Source of the DNA: Spirochaetales bacterium
Lineage (GTDB): Bacteria; Spirochaetota; Spirochaetia; Treponematales; Treponemataceae
DNA length: 43,962 bases
Direction of reading: 5' to 3'
Assembly (NCBI GenBank): GCA_016929605.1
Contig: JAFGIM010000039.1
Location: 1 to 43,962, forward strand
Made by a program: the position numbers and the translations under genes. The notes under the pieces are model-generated. The model searched no databases, was not told the origin of the DNA, and saw only the letters and a program-made list of their open reading frames with translations. Below, in pieces: positions 32,531-40,245 of this stretch (position 1 is its first letter; each line of letters begins with the position of its first letter).

Positions 32531-32874
32531 CCTTAAAAACGATCATCGAGGAATTGCCGGCGCACCTGGTGTGGGGCCCGCAAGGATGGCAAAACATCGC
32601 CATTACCCGCGTTATCGCCGGCGACTTGATGAGCGACATTTTAGTGATGGTGGAAACCGAAGCCCTCTTGGTTACCGGCCTTGCCACCGATCAAAGCGTA
32701 CGTTGCGCAGACATGGTTGGCGCAAGCGCAGTCCTTGTGGTCAACGACAAACTCCCCGATCCATCGATGCGACTTCATGCTGAGGCTGCAGGGATTCCCG
32801 TCCTTGCCACCCCCATGCCGCTTTTTGAAACCTGTGTAACTCTTAACTTTTTAATGGACAAGCATGAATCTTAA
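32527..32874 (+). CDS. DRTGG-like domain protein
   Basis: A 115-residue cytoplasmic protein of the DRTGG type: an alpha/beta domain with TRVIAGDLMSDILVM, TDQSVRCADMVGASAVLVVN and a C-terminal GIPVLATPMPLFETCVTLNF. Stand-alone DRTGG proteins occur in clostridia and spirochaetes in groups with CBS/ATPase and PHP proteins and often near [FeFe]-hydrogenase genes; the biochemical role is not established. A second, different member is at 39174. The GTG start overlaps the carbonic anhydrase stop, and the stop overlaps the methyltransferase start by 11 bases. Confidence 0.75.
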   Translation: MTLKTIIEELPAHLVWGPQGWQNIAITRVIAGDLMSDILVMVETEALLVTGLATDQSVRCADMVGASAVLVVNDKLPDPSMRLHAEAAGIPVLATPMPLFETCVTLNFLMDKHES

Positions 32875-34066
32875 AATTGATAACCCTCCCGATTTTATTG
32901 CGCGTCTTGCCGCCGGGGAAGGCCCCCTGGGGCCATTAGTATCCCTGACGCTGAGCGCACCTAAAAAAGGAGAACTACCCCATGGAGAGCGGATAAGGAT
33001 TCGCGCCCTCCCCGCAAGCGACTCAGCCTTTCAAAAAGAAACAATCCGGGACAACAAGGCCTTTCAGCAAAATCTGAGCGCTCCAGAGCTCTCGAACTTT
33101 GTGATAGAAGTATTCCCGTCGCTTTTTAAGCGAGCCGAAGCCCAGTGCGCCCAAGGGACCATCAGTTTTTTATCCAACCGAAAAGGCAGTCTTACCGCCC
33201 TTATTCGGGAAGAAGCTACCTGCCGCAAGGCAAGCGCTCATAACCGGGAAAAAAAATATCTGTTGTCCGAGGACGACCCCGTTCCTTTTTTAGTAGACCT
33301 TGGGGTGATGACGGCCGAGGGCCATCTAATAAAGGCGATGACCCCAAAATTTCGCCAGATAAACCGCTATCTGGAATTTATTGACGATATCATTGACGAG
33401 GTAGTCGCCGGGCTGGACGAAAACAGGGTTCTTGAAGTAGTGGATTTTGGCTGTGGTAAATCGTACCTCACTTTTGCCACCCATCACTTTCTTACCAAGG
33501 TTCGGGGCATACCGGCGAGAGTAACGGGGCTCGACCTTAAAAAAGACGTAATTGACCATTGCCAGGCTCTTGTTCAACGCTATGGCTCTTCCGGACTACG
33601 TTTTTTAACCGGAGACATTGAACACTACAGCTGTAACAGCCCGCCCGATGTCGTCATTAGCCTTCATGCCTGCGATACCGCGACCGATGCGGCCCTGGCG
33701 AAGGCTGTCAGTTGGGGGTCCAAGGCCATTTTCGCCGTTCCCTGTTGCCAACATGAACTTAACGCCCGCCTGGCCGAAAAGGACACATCCAGTCCAGCGG
33801 AACAAGAGCTGGCGTATGCTCTTAAACATGGGCTTGTACGCGAGCGCATCGCAGCCCTTCTTACCGACGCCTCCCGGGCGGCTGTGTTGGAACAATATGG
33901 ATATCGCGTTCAGCTTCTGGAGTTTATCGATATGAGCCACACGCCAAAGAACATCCTTATCAGGGCAATAAAAAAGACACAGACGCACAGTATACCCACC
34001 CGGGCATGCCGCCCCTTTGGTAGAGAGCTGTCTCTTGAACGGCTTTTAGGTGGGGACAAGGAATAA
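32864..34066 (+). CDS. Class I SAM-dependent methyltransferase (METTL25/Methyltransf_32-like)
   Basis: A 400-residue cytoplasmic protein. The N-terminal ~160 residues are an accessory domain; the core from about 190 has VVDFGCGKSYLTFATHHFL, VTGLDLKKDVIDHCQ and VVISLHACDTATDAALAKAV, then VPCCQHELN. The HACDTATD and CCQHE motifs match the METTL25/RRNAD1-type methyltransferases. The substrate is unknown; RNA is a guess. It sits between the DRTGG-like gene and mnmA with tight overlap or spacing, so it is expressed with them. Confidence 0.85.
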   Translation: MNLKIDNPPDFIARLAAGEGPLGPLVSLTLSAPKKGELPHGERIRIRALPASDSAFQKETIRDNKAFQQNLSAPELSNFVIEVFPSLFKRAEAQCAQGTISFLSNRKGSLTALIREEATCRKASAHNREKKYLLSEDDPVPFLVDLGVMTAEGHLIKAMTPKFRQINRYLEFIDDIIDEVVAGLDENRVLEVVDFGCGKSYLTFATHHFLTKVRGIPARVTGLDLKKDVIDHCQALVQRYGSSGLRFLTGDIEHYSCNSPPDVVISLHACDTATDAALAKAVSWGSKAIFAVPCCQHELNARLAEKDTSSPAEQELAYALKHGLVRERIAALLTDASRAAVLEQYGYRVQLLEFIDMSHTPKNILIRAIKKTQTHSIPTRACRPFGRELSLERLLGGDKE

Positions 34067-34070
34067 CGAT

Positions 34071-35171
34071 ATGTCACGTATTTTGGTCGCCATGAGTGGT
34101 GGAGTAGACAGCTCGGTAGCTTGCACTTTATTAATGGATCAGGGACACGAGGTTTCTGGCTGCACCCTTGATTTGTTTGATCAATCCGTTTCCGGCTCTG
34201 CTCAACCCTGTCCGGCAACAAAGGCTATTGCCGACTCACAAAAAGTTGCCCAACGGCTTGGTATAGAGCATCGGGTCCTCACCATTCATGGAATATTCCG
34301 GGAGCAGGTAATCGACAACTTTATTCAAACATACCTGGATGGCGATACCCCAAACCCGTGCGTACAATGCAACCGCCACATAAAATTCGGCGCCCTGATA
34401 GACGAAGCGGTACGGCTCGGCTTTGACTCGATCGCAACAGGCCATTACGCCAGAGTCCGCAAGGACGAGCGAACCGGCAGGTATCTGTTGCAAAAAGCTA
34501 TTGATCCGGCAAAAGATCAAAGCTACGTATTGTACTCCTTACAACAAGACCAGCTTGCCCGCGCAGTTTTTCCCCTTGGCGGAATGAGCAAGGCAGAAGT
34601 GCGATCCATTGCGGCACGGGAAGGATTTGAAAGCGCGCACACCGGAGAAAGCCAGGACATCTGTTTTTTACCCGATGGAGACTACGCCGGATTTTTGGAG
34701 CGGGAACGCCCCGAGGCAATTACCGAAGGAAACTACCTTGATGTACAGGGCTCTATTATTGGACGTCACCGGGGCGTAAGCCGCTACACCATTGGTCAGC
34801 GTCGCGGCATTGCAATTGCCCTTGGATACCCGGCCTATGTGATTGATAAAAACGCGCACGATAACACCGTTACCCTGGGCGAAAGCGCGTATCTATTTGC
34901 CAGCGCCCTGTTTGCCCGTGATGTATCTTTTATTCCCTTTGAACACCTGGAAGGGCCACTTAGATGCACCGCCCGAATCCGCTATAACCAGGGAGAACAA
35001 CCGGCTACCATATACCCCTGCGAAAGCGATATGGTACGAGTCGTCTTTGACGAGCCCCAACGAGCGATCGCGAGCGGTCAATCGGTGGTGTTCTTTGATG
35101 GAGATCTTGTGGTGGGTGGGGGAATCATTGCCGGAATAGATCGGTCCTCGCTTACTCGTCCGACTCCTTGA
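34071..35171 (+). CDS. mnmA: tRNA-specific 2-thiouridylase MnmA
   Basis: A 366-residue cytoplasmic enzyme that makes s2U34 in tRNA Lys, Glu and Gln. The PP-loop AMSGGVDSS is at residues 7-15; the two catalytic cysteines are Cys97 in TPNPCVQCNRHIKFG and Cys198 in GESQDICFLPDG. The C-terminus has the usual beta-barrel with GRHRGVSRYTIGQRRGI. The ATG at 34071 has AAGGA 10 bases upstream. It is the last gene of its operon, and its 3' end overlaps the convergent chemotaxis gene by 20 bases. Confidence 0.95.
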   Translation: MSRILVAMSGGVDSSVACTLLMDQGHEVSGCTLDLFDQSVSGSAQPCPATKAIADSQKVAQRLGIEHRVLTIHGIFREQVIDNFIQTYLDGDTPNPCVQCNRHIKFGALIDEAVRLGFDSIATGHYARVRKDERTGRYLLQKAIDPAKDQSYVLYSLQQDQLARAVFPLGGMSKAEVRSIAAREGFESAHTGESQDICFLPDGDYAGFLERERPEAITEGNYLDVQGSIIGRHRGVSRYTIGQRRGIAIALGYPAYVIDKNAHDNTVTLGESAYLFASALFARDVSFIPFEHLEGPLRCTARIRYNQGEQPATIYPCESDMVRVVFDEPQRAIASGQSVVFFDGDLVVGGGIIAGIDRSSLTRPTP

Positions 35172-37335
35172 CCGAGAGTTGAGAAAACACGATTCCCTGA
35201 TTGGTGGCCATGGTCCTAAGCGTATTCGCGGTTTCGGATAGATGACTTCCCTGCAGGGCAAGCTCATCCACAGAGCGGGATATTTCGTCCAAGCGGTCAA
35301 CGCTCTGATTGCTCATGCGGTCAATCTCGTCCATGTTTCCTTTTACCGAAGAGCCCATGTTTACGATGCCACCCATGGCACCCTCTATACGGGATATCTC
35401 GGTATTTGCCGATCGAATAACCGAACTGATGGACTCAAAGGATTGCTTCGCTTCCTGTGCGCGCTCAAGTGTCTGCGCAACGTGATTACTGCCGCTTTCA
35501 CTTTCTTTAAGAATCTTTGCCATGTTCGAGGTTATCTCGCCAACCATGTCGCGTATATCCTCTGCGGTATGACGCGAGTTCTCGGCAAGGGTACGAACCT
35601 CCCCGGCAACAACAGCAAAGGCCTTACCGGCGGTTCCAGCACGAGCGGCCTGAATGGACGCGTTAATCGCAAGAACATTGGTATTCTCCGCAAGCTGTTC
35701 GATTACCGCAGCAAACTCGCGTACCTGTGAAAGACGCTGGCTAAAGGTGGTTAACTCAGCCTCGATGCGTCCAATCATTTCCTTAAGGCCCTTGGTCTCC
35801 TCGAATACTCCATCCACACGGCGAGAGCCTTCCATTGATTCTGAGGTGAGCTTTTCTACAAGGTCGCCATAACCGGTCAAGGACTTTTGAACCTCGCCAA
35901 TCATCTGATTAAGCCCTTTAAGCTCGGTGTCGCTTGCGGCGATTCGATTCTTTTGCTCGTGAATGTATTCTTTTATTCCGTCAATTGAGCTTCCGATCTG
36001 AGCCGTAGCCCGGGCAGACTGCTCTGCTGCGGCGGCAAGAGACTGACTGTTGTCCGCAAGATTTTCCACGTTATTGATCATATTTAATACAATCTCGCGG
36101 AAGCTCGAAGGTTCAGTATTAAACGTGGTTACCGTCAAACCGGCTGCAACAGCATCATTGATGCTATACACAATGGGGGGATCAACAACTACAGTCGCAA
36201 AACCATCATACCCCTCGCGTACAAAGCGCTCGATTATTGGATTAAAGATTGAGGCAGAGCCAAAGTCTGCCCATTCATGAAAGGCGTCTATAACCTCAAC
36301 CTCTACACCATATTCGGCAAGGGTTTTTTTAGCGGCTGCAGCTCCGCGGCCAAGACCTTCAAAAAAGCCGGTGGAAAGCGGCATGATAAGGGCAAAGCGA
36401 TATCGGCTTCCGCTCTTGTTGGGCTCTGGTATAGCTAAATCAGAGCGCTCTTCGTCCATCATAATGCGACTATTCGTCTCGTCGTCCCAATAGGTGCGGT
36501 AATTGCGAAGATCAATAGAAATGGGCTGCATAAAGAGCTTGGGCGTTAATGGCCTCCATCCTGCTTCCCGCGCGTTATACAAATGAACCAGGGCGTTAAA
36601 CGCTTGGGCAAAGGAATTTTGCTCTATAAGGCACGATATTTTCCCGGCCTTTAACAAGGCAATATTCTCCGGCATGGCGTCAAAGGCGACAACCTTTACC
36701 TCTTTCCTGCCCAACTTTTCTATTGTCTCTACCACACTCGGAGGAGTATGCCCATCGGTAACGTAGAGAATATCAAGATTCTTGTTCGCCTCTAATATCT
36801 CCTCCGTACGCTGAATCGACACCTCGCGGTTTCCCGCACCCTCAAAGATACCCAGGGTTTTAATCTGGGGATATTGATCTTCCAGATAGTTAAGGCATCC
36901 CTTCATGCGAAGGACATGGTTTATTTGATTGTAAAAGGGGATGATACAGGCGACAGAACCCTTGCCCCCAAGAATCTCGGCAATGCGCATGCCGGCAATC
37001 TTGCCTTCATGGTAGCTGTTAGCTCCCGAAAAACACACGCGCCGGGAAGGGATATCGGTAATGGTATTAAAATCGGTTAATCCGGTACGAACGAGCTCAT
37101 CCAGAACCCGCCCCGCAGCAGACCGAGAGCGTTCGGCTGGCATAACCGCCCGAACGCGAAGATCACCCGAAGCAAAGGTGGAAATACAATTACGAAGAAT
37201 CTTAAGACTCGCGCTTACCGGTCCGGTCGCGTCCTTAAGCATGTCAGAACAGCTTTTAAGCCTTCTGGCCGCAAGAATGAGCAAGGTTGTTAGCACCAGG
37301 CAAAGAATAGCTAGTAGTATTGTCATCACCCTCAT
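35152..37335 (-). CDS. Methyl-accepting chemotaxis protein with permuted sugar-binding-protein domain
   Basis: A 727-residue receptor-like protein. One membrane helix lies at residues 3-22, followed by RRLK; no second helix is seen. Residues about 95-300 look like the C-terminal lobe of a LacI/ribose-type binding protein (SGANSYHEGKIAGMRIAEIL, VTDGHTPPSVVETI, VVAFDAMPENIALLKAG, then the terminal strand PKLFMQPISI). Residues 308-408 look like the N-terminal lobe (RFALIMPLSTGFFEGLGRGA, DGFATVVVDPP, AGLTVTTFNTEP). So the lobes are in reversed order. The signalling domain has the conserved tip TNVLAINASIQAARAGTAG and FAVVAGEVRTLAE. No HAMP domain is evident. The start at 37335 places the helix at the N-terminus; a second ATG is at 37326. 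Confidence 0.85.
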   Translation of the reverse strand: MRVMTILLAILCLVLTTLLILAARRLKSCSDMLKDATGPVSASLKILRNCISTFASGDLRVRAVMPAERSRSAAGRVLDELVRTGLTDFNTITDIPSRRVCFSGANSYHEGKIAGMRIAEILGGKGSVACIIPFYNQINHVLRMKGCLNYLEDQYPQIKTLGIFEGAGNREVSIQRTEEILEANKNLDILYVTDGHTPPSVVETIEKLGRKEVKVVAFDAMPENIALLKAGKISCLIEQNSFAQAFNALVHLYNAREAGWRPLTPKLFMQPISIDLRNYRTYWDDETNSRIMMDEERSDLAIPEPNKSGSRYRFALIMPLSTGFFEGLGRGAAAAKKTLAEYGVEVEVIDAFHEWADFGSASIFNPIIERFVREGYDGFATVVVDPPIVYSINDAVAAGLTVTTFNTEPSSFREIVLNMINNVENLADNSQSLAAAAEQSARATAQIGSSIDGIKEYIHEQKNRIAASDTELKGLNQMIGEVQKSLTGYGDLVEKLTSESMEGSRRVDGVFEETKGLKEMIGRIEAELTTFSQRLSQVREFAAVIEQLAENTNVLAINASIQAARAGTAGKAFAVVAGEVRTLAENSRHTAEDIRDMVGEITSNMAKILKESESGSNHVAQTLERAQEAKQSFESISSVIRSANTEISRIEGAMGGIVNMGSSVKGNMDEIDRMSNQSVDRLDEISRSVDELALQGSHLSETANTLRTMATNQGIVFSQLSVKESDE

Positions 37336-37368
37336 GGTAACGCTCTTTCTCCAATAAATCAAATAGGA

Positions 37369-37374
37369 TATACT
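37369..37374 (+). promoter_or_regulatory. -10 box of the HAD gene, probably leaderless
   Basis: TATACT, then 7 bases (CACCGGC) to the ATG at 37382. The same arrangement, TATACTCACC then ATG, recurs at 38220. The -35 region is weak. Confidence 0.4.
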
Positions 37375-37381
37375 CACCGGC

Positions 37382-38197
37382 ATGAAGCTTACACCCCGCG
37401 TTATTGCCATGGATTTGGACGACACCCTGCTCAAGCACGATCTTTCTATATCGGACCGTACGGTAGATACCCTCAATCGCTGCGCAGACTTAGGGATTAT
37501 CATTATGCTCGCCTCAGGCCGTGCCCCGGAAGCCATGTATCAATATGCCGAACGGCTCGGCCTTCATACCCGATCAAGTTATCTGATCTGCCACAATGGG
37601 TCTCACGCCATAGAATCAGACACCAGAAAAACGATCCTGGAGCATCGGCTTCCCACCGATATTGCCCTGGAGGCTTTTCGTCTAACCCTGGACGCAGGGC
37701 TTTCTTGCCATATCTATGAAGGAGACCGAATCATCGTCTCCCGGGAGACCGCCTACTCCGATCGAGACAAGGAGCTTTCCGGACTTATCCCCATCATACC
37801 CGACGACTACGAACAGGTTATCCGAAACGGTGTATACAAGCTTGTTATCCCCGGAGATCCTGAGTTTATTGTTCCGGTAGAAGCTGAATTCAAGGTGCTG
37901 TTTAAGGATCGTGCCACGGTCTTTGTAAGCAAGCCCTTTTTTATGGAAATTCTCCCCTTGCAAGCCGGAAAGGGCGAGGCGCTCAGGGATATTTCCACCG
38001 GAATCCTTGGCCTTCCCCAAGCGCAAGTTATGGCTTTTGGAGACAGCATGAACGACGAGTCAATGATCGCCTGGGCCGGCATGAGTGTGGCAATGAGTAA
38101 CTCCCGCAGGGAAATATTGCATCTTGCGCGCTATCGAACCGATCTTTCAAACGATGAAGATGGAATCGCCGATTTTCTGGAAAAGCATGTTCTGTAA
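37382..38197 (+). CDS. HAD-superfamily Cof-type phosphatase
   Basis: A 271-residue cytoplasmic phosphatase of the HAD-IIB (Cof) group. Motif I is MDLDDTL with nucleophile Asp11 and Asp13; motif II is ASGR; motif III/IV are KGEALRDI (the conserved lysine) and MAFGDSMNDESMI. The cap is of C2 type, as in sugar-phosphate or nucleotide phosphatases such as YbiV/YidA. The substrate is unknown. No ribosome binding site is present. The gene is divergent from the chemotaxis gene and lies upstream of the CBS-ATPase gene, which has its own -10 box. Confidence 0.92.
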   Translation: MKLTPRVIAMDLDDTLLKHDLSISDRTVDTLNRCADLGIIIMLASGRAPEAMYQYAERLGLHTRSSYLICHNGSHAIESDTRKTILEHRLPTDIALEAFRLTLDAGLSCHIYEGDRIIVSRETAYSDRDKELSGLIPIIPDDYEQVIRNGVYKLVIPGDPEFIVPVEAEFKVLFKDRATVFVSKPFFMEILPLQAGKGEALRDISTGILGLPQAQVMAFGDSMNDESMIAWAGMSVAMSNSRREILHLARYRTDLSNDEDGIADFLEKHVL

Positions 38198-38219
38198 GAA
38201 AAAAAACCACGCAATGGTA

Positions 38220-38225
38220 TATACT
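38220..38225 (+). promoter_or_regulatory. -10 box of the CBS-ATPase operon, probably leaderless
   Basis: TATACT, then CACCAGT and the ATG at 38233 (7 bases). It is a near copy of the arrangement before the HAD gene. Confidence 0.4.
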
Positions 38226-38232
38226 CACCAGT

Positions 38233-39177
38233 ATGCTTGAAATCCCAATTAACCAGGACACCTCCCCGGAGGCAGTGCTCGATCTTCTCTTCAGGCTCAA
38301 GGTTCGAGACGTTATGACCCATCCCATTCTTACCGCGCGTTCCTCGGACACTATGCGCCAAATTCGCGAGATTATGCGGAAAAACAATATCCGCGGCATT
38401 CCCGTAGCGGACGAATCCATGAAACTGTTGGGTATGGTGTCGATGAACGACATTATTAACGCCCTGGACGGCGGGTGGATGGACGATCCCGCAGCCCTCC
38501 ACATGACCACCAAGGTTATTGTCCTTCAAGAGTCAATGTCCCTTTCCTTTTGTGTCTCGTATTTTAACAAATGGAGTTTTGGTCGATTCCCCGTCCTTGA
38601 CGAACATTCACGGCTTACCGGCATCGTGACTTCCTCGGATGTCATTTCCACTCTCCTGGTTGCACTGAACAAAGAACTGGAGCGCATGGAACAGGAACGC
38701 GTCGAAGAAGAAGGAAGTGTATCCGATCAGGAAAACACTTCCCAGATTCAAGAAGAGCGCGTCATCGAATTTCGCACCGAACCATTTAATTTTGGAATAG
38801 CCGGACAAGCCTCCACCGAAATCAAAAGAATCCTCAAGGCTACCGGGGTTGACCCCTCCATTCTACGCCGAATTGGCATTGCGAGCTATGAACTTGAGAT
38901 AAACCAGGTGGTCCATTCCAATGGCGGGATTATGCGCTACCGCATACAACCCGACACCTTGATCATAGAAGCCCAGGACACCGGGCCTGGCATACCCGAT
39001 GTGGCAAAGGCCATGACCGAAGGCTTTTCTACAGCGACTGAACGAGTACGCTCGCTTGGCTTCGGGGCAGGGATGGGCCTTCCCAACACAAAGCGGGTGT
39101 CAGACGATTTTGCTATTGAATCAAGCACAGCCGGAACGCTGGTTACGGTTAGTTTTAGATTGGGGAGACAACCATGA
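38233..39177 (+). CDS. CBS-pair plus anti-sigma-type ATPase protein
   Basis: A 314-residue cytoplasmic protein. Two CBS domains fill residues 20-145 (VRDVMTHPILTA, RGIPVADE, GMVSMNDIINAL and GRFPVLDE, GIVTSSDVIST); they likely bind an adenine nucleotide. Residues 175-312 are a GHKL/HATPase domain of the anti-sigma/serine-kinase kind: N-box with Asn224 (ELEINQVVHS), DTGPGI (249-254) and GFGAGMGLPN (276-285). No HisKA domain is present. The stop overlaps the DRTGG-like start (ATGA). CBS/ATPase-DRTGG-PHP is a known conserved neighbourhood around bifurcating hydrogenases in anaerobes, suggesting energy- or redox-linked regulation. Confidence 0.85.
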   Translation: MLEIPINQDTSPEAVLDLLFRLKVRDVMTHPILTARSSDTMRQIREIMRKNNIRGIPVADESMKLLGMVSMNDIINALDGGWMDDPAALHMTTKVIVLQESMSLSFCVSYFNKWSFGRFPVLDEHSRLTGIVTSSDVISTLLVALNKELERMEQERVEEEGSVSDQENTSQIQEERVIEFRTEPFNFGIAGQASTEIKRILKATGVDPSILRRIGIASYELEINQVVHSNGGIMRYRIQPDTLIIEAQDTGPGIPDVAKAMTEGFSTATERVRSLGFGAGMGLPNTKRVSDDFAIESSTAGTLVTVSFRLGRQP

Positions 39178-39506
39178 AAACAAGCGAACTCGCGAGCTTT
39201 CTTGCGGCCGACTGCGTACAAAACGAGTTTCACGACAAAGATATCGCCGGAGTGTATACCTCCGATCTTTTAAGCGACGCCATCGCGAACGCCCCGGAAA
39301 ACGGCATTCTGGTTACCATACAGGCTCATAAAAACACCGTCGCGGTTGGAACCCTTAAAGACCTGGCAGCTATCGTTATTTGCAACAACCGCAGCATCCC
39401 GGACGATATGAAAGAAGCGGCCCGGCTTGAAGGCATTGCCCTATTCGTTACAGCGGACAGCCAATACCTGGTGTCCGGTAAACTCTATCAGCGGCTGGGC
39501 GCATGA
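39174..39506 (+). CDS. DRTGG-like domain protein, second copy
   Basis: A 110-residue cytoplasmic protein, related in type to the 32527 gene but distant in sequence: DIAGVYTSDLLSDAIANAPE, VTIQAHKNTVAVGTLKDLAA, IVICNNRSIPDDMKEAARLE and GIALFVTADSQYLVSGKLYQ. It is translated between the CBS-ATPase and PHP genes with 4-base overlaps on both sides, so the three proteins are made together and may form one complex. The biochemical role is unknown. Confidence 0.75.
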   Translation: MKTSELASFLAADCVQNEFHDKDIAGVYTSDLLSDAIANAPENGILVTIQAHKNTVAVGTLKDLAAIVICNNRSIPDDMKEAARLEGIALFVTADSQYLVSGKLYQRLGA

Positions 39507-40240
39507 TTGTCCGTTCGGACTTTCATATGCATTCCTGTCTTTCGCCCTGTGGGGATCTTTCCATGTCCCCCGCTACCATCGCCGTGGTACTCAAGGAGCG
39601 GGGCGTACGGCTTGCCGCCCTTACCGATCATAACAGCGCGCAAAACTGCCCGGCCTTTGCCCATGCCTGCGCAAGGCAGGGCATCCTTCCCCTTTTTGGT
39701 ATAGAAGCACAGGGGCAGGAGGAATGTCACATCCTTTGCCTTTTTGCGACGGTGGAAAAAGCCCTTGCCTTGGGAGATATCCTCTACGAGGCGATGCCTC
39801 CGGTTATGAATATCCCCGAAAAAATGGGAGACCAGGTATACGTAGATGAGAATGAAGATATTATTGGAGAGGTTGATAAGTTCTTGATTACCAGCGCGGA
39901 TCTTCCGCTCGATGAAATTGCACACATCACTATCGAGCTTGGCGGAATCGTTATCCCGGCTCATGTTGACCGGCCCTCGTATTCGCTTTCCAGCCAGCTA
40001 GGCTCCATTCCCGACGGGCCTTGGGCCGCACTCGAAATTACCGCCATGCCCCAAGAGGGAACGGCGCGAAAACTGGACACCCGGGACTATCCCCTTATTA
40101 CCTCGAGCGACGCACACTACATCGAACACATAGGGCGCAGGGCCTTTGACCTTGATATACAAGAAGACGCTCTCACTCTGAGCGACGGTAGTGTCAACCT
40201 GGATACAATCAGGGCCGCCTTATTACGGCGACCCCGATAA
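39503..40240 (+). CDS. PHP-domain metal-dependent phosphoesterase
   Basis: A 245-residue cytoplasmic protein with the PHP metal ligands: SDFHMHSCLSPCGDLS (His8, His10), LTDHNS (Asp41, His42), GIEAQG, PAHVDRPSYS and SSDAHY. Relatives hydrolyse nucleotides or small phosphates. It ends the CBS-ATPase / DRTGG-like operon. A Cys-rich tip near the first motif (SCLSPC) is present. The next gene is convergent, 5 bases away, so the operon ends here. Confidence 0.88.
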   Translation: MIVRSDFHMHSCLSPCGDLSMSPATIAVVLKERGVRLAALTDHNSAQNCPAFAHACARQGILPLFGIEAQGQEECHILCLFATVEKALALGDILYEAMPPVMNIPEKMGDQVYVDENEDIIGEVDKFLITSADLPLDEIAHITIELGGIVIPAHVDRPSYSLSSQLGSIPDGPWAALEITAMPQEGTARKLDTRDYPLITSSDAHYIEHIGRRAFDLDIQEDALTLSDGSVNLDTIRAALLRRPR

Positions 40241-40245
40241 ACGTC

